Origin: a virus
Virus record (IMG/VR): IMGVR_UViG_3300047562_003209
Location: 1-29,078 of that record
Reading direction: 5' to 3' (one strand)
DNA: 29,078 nt
The stretch's first letter is position 1. Each line of letters starts with the position of its first letter. The position numbers and the translations under genes were made by a program. The notes beneath the pieces were generated by a model, which was given only the letters and a program-made list of their open reading frames with translations, did no database searches and had not been told where the DNA came from. Shown here piece by piece: positions 1-6,435 of this stretch.

Positions 1-1
1 A

Positions 2-127
2 TCCTCTTCTGGGCGCAAAGTTACAAGTCGTGCGCAAGCAATCGCAATTGCTGCTAGTGAAAGTGGGATGCGCAAGAAAAAAGAGGAAGACAGGAAAAAG
101 CGCAAGTACACCAGCAAGAAGCGCTAG
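2..127 (+). CDS. C-terminal end of a basic protein (partial)
   Basis: An open frame enters from the left edge and ends at the TAG at 125-127, leaving 41 residues. It contains an alanine-rich stretch (RAQAIAIAASESGMRKKK) followed by a strongly basic tail ending TSKKR. This resembles short Lys-rich phage proteins with an 'RxQAIAIAxSE' motif (DUF6496-like, from memory). It lies directly upstream of the capsid gene, where siphophages often carry small virion or scaffold-type genes, but nothing visible identifies its job. The start lies outside the window. Confidence 0.5.
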   Translation, partial: SSSGRKVTSRAQAIAIAASESGMRKKKEEDRKKRKYTSKKR

Positions 128-271
128 AGCCCTTACCTCTTGCTATTCTTTGACTGTTAGAGGCTGTGCCTCGTGAAGTCGAGCCTTGCTCGCATCGCGG
201 TTGTACCGCAACCCTTTGCTTGGCAGCTGTGCTGCTAGCACTCGTTCATACTTTCACTTGAGGCAAAGACA
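128..271 (+). promoter_or_regulatory. Structured leader of the capsid gene (four mini-hairpins)
   Basis: No gene fits in these 144 bases. They hold four short inverted repeats in a row: GAGGC-TGT-GCCTC (160-172), CGAGC-CTT-GCTCG (180-192), GCGGT-TGT-ACCGC (197-209) and CAGC-TGT-GCTG (224-234). Three have the same TGT triloop. A GAGG at 260-263 lies 8 bases before the capsid ATG and can serve as ribosome binding site. I found no convincing -35/-10 pair, so the promoter may be further upstream or of a phage type. The hairpins would sit in the 5' untranslated RNA and could affect its stability or translation. Confidence 0.45.
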
Positions 272-1255
272 ATGCTCATCGCTGGCATTCCTTTTATTCC
301 TCAGCTTTTCCTGGAATATCAGCAGGAGGAGCTGCAAAACCGTAACGCTCTTGTTACGTCCGGTCTGATGGTGACTAACTCTGCCATCCAGGCTGAGTTC
401 GCCAAGGGCGGCAAAACCGTTGATCTGCCGTTCTTCGGCGATCTGACTGGTGACTCTGAAATCCTTGATGACACTGTTGGTCTGACTGCCGCCACTCTGG
501 CTGGTGATGTGCAAACCGGCGTGCGCAACATGCGTGGTAAGGCTTGGAAGGCCTCGGACCTGGCCGGTGAACTGGCTGGTTCTGACCCCATGCAGGCCAT
601 TGCTCGTCGCACTGGTCAGTATTGGGTGCGCGACATGCAGGCCACTCTGATCTCCACGATCAAGGGTCTGTTCGCTACTGGCGGCCCCCTGGCTTCTTCT
701 CACGCCGTTGGCGGCACCTCCACTCAGCTCTCCCAGAGCGTGATGGTGGATGCCATTGCCAAGCTGGGTGATGCAGGTCAAGAACTTACTGGTGTGCTGA
801 TGCACTCCCGCGTGTACTACGCCCTGATGAAGCTGGATCTGATCGAGCCTGCCTCTACCACCTCTCAGCTTGACACCCGCCTGTCTGCTCAACGTCTTGA
901 GCTGGGCACCTATCTGGGTCGCCCGGTGTTCGTTGACGACGCCCTGCCTGTGGACGCTGGCGCTGGCACTGGCGGTGCTGATGTGCTGCACACCTACTTC
1001 TTTGGCCCTGGCGCATTTGCTTTTGCAACTGCTCCTGCCAAGACCCCGCTGGAACCAGACCGCGATTCCCTAAAGGACATCGACTATCTGATCAATCGGA
1101 CGCACTATCTGGTGCATCCGAATGGCATCAGCTGGACCGGCAACGCTGCTGGCAATGCTCCTACCAATGCTGAGCTTGCTACTGGCACCAACTGGGACAA
1201 GGTGTTCACCGATGACCGCAACATTCGGATCACGCAGCTTCGCTGCTACGTCTGA
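272..1255 (+). CDS. Major capsid protein
   Basis: This 327-residue protein is the likely shell subunit of the head (HK97 fold). The N-terminal part (PFIPQLFLEYQQEELQNRNA) is followed by VDLPFFGDLTGDSE near residue 50. Next come a segment with RGKAWKASDLA and the pattern DPMQAIARRTGQYWVRDMQ near residue 105. This order is typical of siphophage capsid proteins with a 'PFF..L.G' and 'G..W...DLA' signature. The C-terminus (NIRITQLRCYV) is the usual short beta strand. No protease or scaffold domain is fused to it. Codon choice is GC-rich and more uniform than in the flanking genes, as expected for a highly expressed protein. It has a structured leader before it and a hairpin after it. Confidence 0.85.
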   Translation: MLIAGIPFIPQLFLEYQQEELQNRNALVTSGLMVTNSAIQAEFAKGGKTVDLPFFGDLTGDSEILDDTVGLTAATLAGDVQTGVRNMRGKAWKASDLAGELAGSDPMQAIARRTGQYWVRDMQATLISTIKGLFATGGPLASSHAVGGTSTQLSQSVMVDAIAKLGDAGQELTGVLMHSRVYYALMKLDLIEPASTTSQLDTRLSAQRLELGTYLGRPVFVDDALPVDAGAGTGGADVLHTYFFGPGAFAFATAPAKTPLEPDRDSLKDIDYLINRTHYLVHPNGISWTGNAAGNAPTNAELATGTNWDKVFTDDRNIRITQLRCYV

Positions 1256-1272
1256 TCGCTGTTGTGATAACT

Positions 1273-1290
1273 GCCCCTCTTCGGAGGGGC
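1273..1290 (+). terminator. Hairpin with cTTCGg tetraloop after the capsid gene
   Basis: A 7-bp GC-rich stem (GCCCCTC / GAGGGGC) closes a TTCG loop, 17 bases after the capsid stop codon. The cTTCGg loop is exceptionally stable in RNA. The following bases (TTCAACTATC) are only weakly T-rich, so this may be a leaky terminator or an RNA 3'-end stabiliser that keeps capsid mRNA in excess over the connector genes. Confidence 0.6.
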
Positions 1291-1311
1291 TTCAACTATC
1301 AAGTAATCGTC

Positions 1312-1479
1312 ATGTCGATCACTACTTTCCGACTCGCACGTGAGCAAGAAGAGGCAAAGCTCAAGGCTGAGGCCAAAGTTGAAGCTGCTGCTTGCCCTGC
1401 TCCTGTTGAACCCGCTCCTGAGCCCAAGAAGGCCCCCGTGAGCGCCCCCAAGACCAAGACCACTACTGTCAAGGACTGA
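1312..1479 (+). CDS. Short Ala/Lys/Pro-rich protein
   Basis: Starting at ATG 1312 the frame gives 55 residues: MSITTFRLAREQEEAKLKAE, then alternating Ala, Pro, Glu and Lys, ending TKTTTVKD. The protein is low in complexity and probably disordered. An upstream in-frame ATG at 1264 lies before and inside the hairpin stem, so the later start is preferred. Its place between capsid and connector genes matches a family of small charged proteins found there in many siphophages, with no assigned function. Confidence 0.55.
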   Translation: MSITTFRLAREQEEAKLKAEAKVEAAACPAPVEPAPEPKKAPVSAPKTKTTTVKD

Positions 1480-1498
1480 GCCCTAGAGAGGCACGCGC

Positions 1499-2158
1499 AT
1501 GGCCTTCGTATCGACACTGGGAGCTGCTGACGCCAACTCCTTCCTGAGCGTTGCGAGGGCTACGTCGCTACTTGGGGATTTGCCCGCCAGTGCAGGCATT
1601 ACAGCTTGGCTTGCATTGACTAGCACTCAGAAAGAGCAGACGCTTGTTGCTGCAACAATGACAATCAACCCCCTGAAATGGAAGGGGCGAATCGTTGACG
1701 ATACGCAGTCTCTTTCTTGGCCGCGTTTGATCAAGGTTGATGGGCGTCAGCTTTCCACGGAAGAGCTGCCTATTGACTTTGAAATTGCCGTTGCCTACAT
1801 GGCGGCGTTTCTCGGAAGTGGGGGTGGATATACATCTGTCGCCGTAGATGATGGCGGCTCTTCGCTGCGTAGTACGAATCAGTACGAAGAAGTTGAGCTT
1901 GGCGATGGGGCGCTGCGTGTAAAGTTCAAGCAGGGTGACATCCCGCAGACGGGCGTTGATTACATTCCGCCGTTTGCGATGGATATTCTCTATCGTTACA
2001 TGATTGACCCGAGCTTCCATCAGCCGTATTTGTCACGCGATAGCGTCGCTCGCATTGATCCGTATTACGGGAATGCAGCATTCCGCCCGAGTCGTATTCG
2101 TTTTGCTGGCGGGCAGGTATTCCCCGCTCGTGGTGGGTGGTACAGCAATCCGCTGTGA
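1499..2158 (+). CDS. Head-tail connector (DnaT-like domain)
   Basis: This 219-residue protein opens with MAFVSTLGAADANSFLSVA and continues with a helical part (ITAWLALTSTQKEQTLVAAT). Next comes the hallmark WKGRIVDDTQSLSWPR near residues 62-76, and then an acidic helix (ELPIDFEIAVAYMAAFL). That order matches the family named 'DnaT-like ssDNA-binding', which in phages is usually the adaptor that docks on the portal ring at the base of the head. The C-terminal third is rich in Tyr, Pro and Arg and I do not recognise it. Its position after the capsid gene and before the closure and neck genes fits. The DnaT name reflects a domain label and not evidence for DNA replication. Confidence 0.7.
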   Translation: MAFVSTLGAADANSFLSVARATSLLGDLPASAGITAWLALTSTQKEQTLVAATMTINPLKWKGRIVDDTQSLSWPRLIKVDGRQLSTEELPIDFEIAVAYMAAFLGSGGGYTSVAVDDGGSSLRSTNQYEEVELGDGALRVKFKQGDIPQTGVDYIPPFAMDILYRYMIDPSFHQPYLSRDSVARIDPYYGNAAFRPSRIRFAGGQVFPARGGWYSNPL

Positions 2159-2164
2159 TAAGCC

Positions 2165-2542
2165 ATGGCACTTGTTGACAACATCTTTTCTTCGATTCCG
2201 GGGCCACTGATCTCTCAGTTTGGGATTAGTGCTGTCTACATTAAAGCGAGCGCCAATCAGAGCTATGATCCTGAGTCGGGTACGGTGCTTGGGATTTCAA
2301 CAGAGATCCCAGTGAAAATTATTGTATCTGCGCTGAAGCCCGAAGAAATGCAAGGGCTTTATCAGCAGACGGACGTAAAGATTATCATTTCCGCCGACTC
2401 TCTTTCTGGGTACTACCCGCAGACGACGGATTCTATTCGATATACGCAGAATGGCGTTGCAAGAACCGCAAAGATTATCGGAATGGAATCGTATCGAGGC
2501 GACAACGCTATTATGCACTCAGTTGTTGCGAGGCTGAGTTGA
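2165..2542 (+). CDS. Head closure (stopper) protein
   Basis: This protein has 125 residues. The middle (YIKASANQSYDPESGTV), followed by alternating short strands and ending in a region with a GD turn (YRGDNAIMHSVVARLS), is the pattern of small beta-barrel stopper proteins. These close the portal channel after DNA packaging. No catalytic motif is present. It starts 6 bases after the connector gene and ends 1 base before the next start, so it belongs to the same co-translated neck cluster. The call relies on order and fold pattern more than on a strong motif. Confidence 0.5.
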   Translation: MALVDNIFSSIPGPLISQFGISAVYIKASANQSYDPESGTVLGISTEIPVKIIVSALKPEEMQGLYQQTDVKIIISADSLSGYYPQTTDSIRYTQNGVARTAKIIGMESYRGDNAIMHSVVARLS

Positions 2543-2543
2543 T

Positions 2544-3128
2544 ATGGCCAAATTCAAGGGCGGTGGACTTGAAAAAGGAATAGCAAGTGACCTGATGAAA
2601 AAAGTTAACAGGCAGTTGGCTAGAGGTATTCAGAGTGCAGCGATAGAAACAATGAATGGACTAGCAAAAGAAGGACCAGCTTGGAGTGGTGAATTTTCTG
2701 CATCTTGGCGCTTCGTTCCAGAAGGGCAGTCGGGTGGTGGTCCCGGTCCATCTGGCGGTGTTTATGAATACAGCAAAAAAGATATTCGCATAACAACCGT
2801 TGAAAGGTATATCAATAGTGGCGTAAAAAAATTTCAGTTTATCAATACATCTGAACATGCTAATGTTGCTATCGACGGTGAGGCAAGCACCTTTAAGCAA
2901 GTTGGTGAACCCGTAAAGCCAAATAAGTTCACTGGTTGGAGGCCGACTAATGACAATGGCGATCAGACTTCGCACTTGAGAGGCGATCTCGATGGCGCTG
3001 GATTTGGAGATGGGAATCCCGGAACTGCTACCGCGCCATTGGATTGGTATATCAACTACACCCAAGGCGGAGGTCTAACAATTGATCTTCGTCGGGGTTT
3101 TTCGGCTGGCTTTGTGGGGAGATTCTGA
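2544..3128 (+). CDS. Neck / tail completion protein (gp10-like)
   Basis: This 194-residue protein has an N-terminal helix (DLMKKVNRQLARGIQSAAIE) followed by GPAWSGEFSASWRFVPEG near residues 44-61. 'W(S/T)GEF..SW' is the usual signature of the HK97 gp10 / lambda gpZ-type neck family, which joins the tail to the head. A flexible Gly/Pro/Ser loop follows, then strands. The gene is richer in A/T than its neighbours upstream, suggesting a separate history. Its TGA overlaps the next ATG (TGATG at 3126-3130), so translation is coupled. Confidence 0.6.
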   Translation: MAKFKGGGLEKGIASDLMKKVNRQLARGIQSAAIETMNGLAKEGPAWSGEFSASWRFVPEGQSGGGPGPSGGVYEYSKKDIRITTVERYINSGVKKFQFINTSEHANVAIDGEASTFKQVGEPVKPNKFTGWRPTNDNGDQTSHLRGDLDGAGFGDGNPGTATAPLDWYINYTQGGGLTIDLRRGFSAGFVGRF

Positions 3129-3556
3129 TGAACTATCAAGCCATTCGCGCCGTAATTGAAGCCCCGCTTCTCACTGCCTACAACACACAGGCGCCACCGA
3201 TCCCTGTCTACTTTGACAACATCACAGCGGTTCCGCCCGATCCACCAAAAGAGTACGTTCGCGTCAACGTAACTTTTGGACTGACGACAGAATCAACGCT
3301 TGACGGCTCTCTCGACTATGCAAGGGGCGCTTTGATCATTCGTTGCTTCACGCCTAAAAGCATTGGCCCGGCACGTTGTCAACAAATGATTCAGCTTGCG
3401 AAGCAAGTTATTGACACGTTGAACGCGACGCAAAAAACATCAACTTCAACTTACGTTCGGATTGGGCAAGTTACTGGTCCTTCTTTTGAGGCGCCTGACA
3501 ATTCTACTCACTTTATGGGGCGCATTAATGCTGGCTGGCAGGCGAGTGTGAAGTAG
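3128..3556 (+). CDS. Tail terminator protein (DUF4128-like)
   Basis: The 142 residues begin MNYQAIRAVIEAPLLTAYN, run through PVYFDNITAVPPDPPKEYVR, and continue with strands and one long helix (RCQQMIQLAKQVIDTLN). This layout (helix, 'P..yDN..f.PP....YVR', strands, helix, 'G.......R..aGW') matches the tail terminator family that caps the tail tube and attaches it to the neck, as lambda gpU does. It directly precedes the tail tube gene, as expected. The start ATG overlaps the previous stop. Confidence 0.7.
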   Translation: MNYQAIRAVIEAPLLTAYNTQAPPIPVYFDNITAVPPDPPKEYVRVNVTFGLTTESTLDGSLDYARGALIIRCFTPKSIGPARCQQMIQLAKQVIDTLNATQKTSTSTYVRIGQVTGPSFEAPDNSTHFMGRINAGWQASVK

Positions 3557-3576
3557 ATCGCTAGCCTGTGTGTAGC

Positions 3577-3589
3577 TGGGCAGTGCCCA
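3577..3589 (+). promoter_or_regulatory. Small hairpin in the tail tube leader
   Basis: TGGGC-AGT-GCCCA forms a 5-bp stem with a 3-base loop in the 58-base gap before the tail tube gene. Its size and triloop match the mini-hairpins before the capsid gene. On its own it is weak evidence for a regulatory element. Confidence 0.25.
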
Positions 3590-3614
3590 CTAAAGCCACT
3601 ACCCCCGAATTGTC

Positions 3615-4409
3615 ATGGCTACCGTTCTGTCCGGCATCTCCGGCGCGTTCTATTACAAGCCTGCGGGCACTGTTGATGGTTTTATCGAAACCGCTATCAA
3701 CACCACCACCGACACTATCTCCCTGGTTCCCGCTCTGAATTTCAAGGCGGGCGATCCTGTCAAGTTCCGCATTTACAATCCGAACACTGGCGCAACTGTG
3801 ACGCCGGATGCTTCCAATGTGATGCCGGCGCTCTCTGCTGGTTCGCTTGATCCCGCAGTCACTTACTATGTGCTGACTTATGACACCAGCACTGGTGCAA
3901 TGACTGTTTCCGCCTCACAAGGTGGTGCGTCGCTTGATTTCTCGGATGACGGTACTATTGCCGCTCCTAATAAGTTTGAAGTTTATTACGCTGATTATGC
4001 AGCAGTTGCAGAAGTACGTGACTGGTCCCTTGAGATTACACGTACTGAAATTGACGTTACCACTATTGGCAAGCAGCCCGGTCAGTTTGTTCCCTTCCGT
4101 ACCTTCATCGCCGGCTTTGGTGAAGCTACTGGATCTGCGACTGTCTATATGACAGACGAGGATGCTGCCAGTGCTAACCGCATGATTCAGGACGTGCTGC
4201 TTCGCAAGCAAGTGGGCGCCAGTGTTCGCCTGTACGTGGATCAGGTGTTCAGTGGCGGCGTTTTGAACGACACACTGAGCCGCTCGATCTACATGGAAGT
4301 GGCACTGACCTCTGCCTCCCTCGCGGTGAACCCCGACGATGGCCAGCAGATCAGCATCAACTTCCGCCCGCTGGATCAGCCCACCTTCGACCTGACGACG
4401 ACCGCCTGA
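3615..4409 (+). CDS. Major tail (tube) protein
   Basis: This 264-residue protein is largely beta strand. The first half resembles an added domain (strands rich in Thr, Val and Asp). The second half has YADYAAVAEVRDWSLEITR near residues 128-146 and then TEIDVTTIGKQPGQFVPFR, the typical tube-protein pattern '..W.l....ei.vT..g....fr.f..G...a.G...'. The end (GQQISINFRPLDQPTFDLTT) is the usual tube C-terminus. Subunits would stack as rings around the tape measure. The GC-rich, uniform codon choice matches the capsid gene and contrasts with the genes on either side. A strong terminator follows. Confidence 0.75.
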   Translation: MATVLSGISGAFYYKPAGTVDGFIETAINTTTDTISLVPALNFKAGDPVKFRIYNPNTGATVTPDASNVMPALSAGSLDPAVTYYVLTYDTSTGAMTVSASQGGASLDFSDDGTIAAPNKFEVYYADYAAVAEVRDWSLEITRTEIDVTTIGKQPGQFVPFRTFIAGFGEATGSATVYMTDEDAASANRMIQDVLLRKQVGASVRLYVDQVFSGGVLNDTLSRSIYMEVALTSASLAVNPDDGQQISINFRPLDQPTFDLTTTA

Positions 4410-4428
4410 TTCATCATGAGGCCAACAC

Positions 4429-4456
4429 GCCCCGCTTCGGCGGGGCTTTTCTTTTA
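4429..4456 (+). terminator. Rho-independent terminator after the tail tube gene
   Basis: A perfect 7-bp stem GCCCCGC / GCGGGGC (4429-4435, 4440-4446) closes a TTCG loop and is followed by TTTTCTTTTA. The stem, the cTTCGg loop and the T-tract are textbook. It starts about 20 bases after the tail tube stop and ends 13 bases before the next start codon. Confidence 0.85.
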
Positions 4457-4469
4457 TTCGTGAGCAATC

Positions 4470-5753
4470 ATGCCAGCCTCAGTCGTTCATGGCTCTCTCC
4501 CTACGGGCGCCGCTCAGCAAATTGATGCAACCAGTGACGGCAAGCTTGAAGTTGATGCAAGCTTCTCTGGGGTATCTGTCGATGCGTTTGGGCGACTCAG
4601 ATCTTCTAATCCGCTAACGCTTTTTGATTCAAGTCATCGTTATGCCGACAACGGGCGTTGGGTAACAAGTACCGCGAATAGCGGAGCTGCAACATTTTCC
4701 GCCAACGAAGGTTTGATGAATCTTGCTGTTACAGCAAATTCTGGATCGAAGGTCTATAGGGAGACAAAGCGCTGTTTTAGCTATCAGCCAGGTAAGTCGT
4801 TATTGGTGTTGAGCACCTTTGTGATGAATCCCGCCAAGGCTGGTCTTAGGCAGCGGATTGGATATTACGGGTCCGCCAATGGTGTTTACTTGGAGCTTGA
4901 TAACGAAACGCTTTCTTTTGTAGAGCGTAGTTCCGTAACAGGGTCTTTAGTTGAGGCAAGAATTGCGCAAGCGGATTGGAATGGTGACAAACTTGATGGA
5001 ACCGGCGAGTCAGGTTTAACCCTTGACATTACGAAGGCCCAGATTGTGTGGGCGGACATCGAGTGGCTTGGCCTTGGAACCGTTCGCCTTGGTTTTGTAA
5101 TTAACGGGACCTTTATTCTTTGTCACTCTTTCCATCATGCAAATTTTGTTACGTCAACTTATATCACAACCGCTTCCCTTCCTCTTCGGTATGAAATTGA
5201 AAATACCGCCGCTACAGATAGTGCTAGCACCTTGAAGCAAGTCTGTTCGACCGTTATTTCTGAGGGTGGTTACGAGCTGAATGGATTGCAGTTGGCTGCC
5301 AGCATTCCCGTTCAGCTACCTAGGACGCTTGGGACCGCTGGAACATTTTATCCAGTTGTTTCATTGCGTTTGAAAGCGGCGCGTCTTGATGCCGTGGTGA
5401 TTTTGAGCGCTTTATCCGTGATGGCAGTTTCAACGGGTAACTTTAATTGGCAGATTCGTGTCGCTGGCGTAACTACTGGCGGCACGTGGATAAGCGCTGG
5501 AGCTGATAGCGCTATTGAGTACAACATCAGCGGATCCTCTTACGCGGGTGGCACATCTGCCACGAGTGGGTTCATTAGCTCAACAAATCAGGCCGGGGCA
5601 AGTGTTGATATTTTCAAGGACAATCTTTTTAGGTTCCAGCTTGAAAGAAATTCATTTACCTCGACGCCTTATGAGTTGACCTTGCTCGTTGCTTCGGATG
5701 GTGCCGATGATCAGGTTGTGGCCTCAGTGGATTTTGAGGAGATTTCTCGCTGA
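4470..5753 (+). CDS. Cyanophage-type virion structural protein (427 aa)
   Basis: The protein is beta-rich with a short variable N-terminus, then FGRLRSSNPLTLFDSSHRYA (near residues 40-60), YQPGKSLLVLSTFVMNP, ADWNGDKLDGTGESGLTLD and WADIEWLGLGTVRLGF. I remember this conserved core from virion proteins of cyanophages with different tail types, where its role is unknown. It has no signal peptide or enzyme motif that I can see. A tail- or head-surface protein that contacts the host is a reasonable guess. Its codon use is less biased and more A/T-rich than the tail tube gene. It lies between a strong terminator and a possible promoter, and it interrupts the usual tube-chaperone order, which suggests a separately acquired gene. 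Confidence 0.6.
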   Translation: MPASVVHGSLPTGAAQQIDATSDGKLEVDASFSGVSVDAFGRLRSSNPLTLFDSSHRYADNGRWVTSTANSGAATFSANEGLMNLAVTANSGSKVYRETKRCFSYQPGKSLLVLSTFVMNPAKAGLRQRIGYYGSANGVYLELDNETLSFVERSSVTGSLVEARIAQADWNGDKLDGTGESGLTLDITKAQIVWADIEWLGLGTVRLGFVINGTFILCHSFHHANFVTSTYITTASLPLRYEIENTAATDSASTLKQVCSTVISEGGYELNGLQLAASIPVQLPRTLGTAGTFYPVVSLRLKAARLDAVVILSALSVMAVSTGNFNWQIRVAGVTTGGTWISAGADSAIEYNISGSSYAGGTSATSGFISSTNQAGASVDIFKDNLFRFQLERNSFTSTPYELTLLVASDGADDQVVASVDFEEISR

Positions 5754-5782
5754 TTGCGCTAAAGACCTATTTGATCTACAAT
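5754..5782 (+). promoter_or_regulatory. Possible sigma-70 promoter before the tail chaperone gene
   Basis: TTGCGC (5754-5759) and TACAAT (5777-5782) are separated by 17 bases, 22 bases before the chaperone ATG. The -10 matches 5 of 6 consensus bases and the -35 matches 3 of 6. It would restart transcription of the tail genes after the terminator at 4429. Such matches arise easily by chance. Confidence 0.3.
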
Positions 5783-5804
5783 TCACGTTGATCACGGTTT
5801 CTCT

Positions 5805-6185
5805 ATGGCCACCGCACCCACCCCTTCCTCTCCAATGAGAGCAATTGATCGCCTGCGCAAAGCGGCTAATTTTGAACCCATTCGCCAGTGTGTAACACTT
5901 TCAGATGAAACTGAGTTTGTGTTTTATGTAAAGCCTATGGTCGCTGCTGAGCGCGAAAAAGCTCAGAAAGACGCGAAAACTGATAGCGCAAACGATTTCG
6001 CCTATCAGCTTCTTGTTCAAAAAGCGCTTGACGAGAATGGGGAGCGTCTTTTCAAGGCGGGTGATATTCCCGTGCTTAGAAAAGAGGTGGAGGATGAGGA
6101 TCTGCAAAAGCTGATTCTCTGCGTTCTTAAGCCAAGGGGCGGAGAAGACGATGTTGATGTAGACATGAAAAGCGCTGAAGATTGA
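5805..6185 (+). CDS. Tail assembly chaperone (gpG-like)
   Basis: This 126-residue protein has a mainly helical C-terminal half (EREKAQKDAKTDSANDFAYQ) and a strand-rich start (PIRQCVTLSDETEFVFYVKP). It is a single acidic domain ending DDVDVDMKSAED. Size, charge and position just before the tape measure match the first tail assembly chaperone, which binds the tape measure until the tube forms. A second reading frame overlaps its last codons and carries the partner domain (6169-6372), so part of the product should be a longer fused protein made by ribosomal frameshifting. Confidence 0.7.
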   Translation: MATAPTPSSPMRAIDRLRKAANFEPIRQCVTLSDETEFVFYVKPMVAAEREKAQKDAKTDSANDFAYQLLVQKALDENGERLFKAGDIPVLRKEVEDEDLQKLILCVLKPRGGEDDVDVDMKSAED

Positions 6186-6372
6186 GTTTGATGCTGACAC
6201 AAGGCTTCAGTATCAACTAAGTCTCGCCGAAGCTCTTCATTGCACTCTGTATGAGTTGAAGTCAAGAGTCACAGAAGAAGAGATGATTTTGTGGAACTTG
6301 CACTTTCAGCGAAAGTCGGAGCTGCATGAAAAGCAGATGGAGAAAATCAAGCAAGACTCTCGCCGCCGCTAG
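6169..6372 (+). CDS. Tail chaperone C-terminal domain (gpT-like), frameshift extension
   Basis: This open frame lacks a usable early start codon (first ATG near 6283). It begins only after in-frame stops at 6160 and 6166. It encodes RLQYQLSLAEALHCTLYELK, then TEEEMILWNLHFQRKSELHE and a basic end. The pattern 'LA.ALh.t..EL...vt..E...W..h' is the conserved gpT-type domain of phage tail chaperones. Relative to the gpG frame it lies at +1 (equally -2), not the usual -1. A likely site is AAAA at 6168-6171 (Lys codon slipping forward one base), giving a fusion of about 188 residues. A slip near the TGA at 6183 is an alternative. Confidence 0.65.
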   Translation, partial: KALKIEFDADTRLQYQLSLAEALHCTLYELKSRVTEEEMILWNLHFQRKSELHEKQMEKIKQDSRRR

Positions 6373-6396
6373 CCGCCCGCCCTGGGCGGCTTTTTC
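6371..6396 (+). terminator. Rho-independent terminator after the chaperone pair
   Basis: GCCGCCC / GGGCGGC (6372-6378, 6384-6390) with a 5-base loop is followed by TTTTTC. The stem begins within the TAG stop codon of the gpT-like frame. It lies 40 bases before the tape measure start, so it should reduce transcription into that 6.5-kb gene. Confidence 0.75.
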
Positions 6397-6435
6397 GTGT
6401 CTGGCTAGACTGATTGGAATCCCAGGTCGATCAAA

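Noticed and set aside
254-991. 245-residue open frame on the - strand opposite the capsid gene
   Set aside because: It mirrors a strongly codon-biased + strand gene, and its product is repetitive in His, Gly and Ser with no domain pattern.
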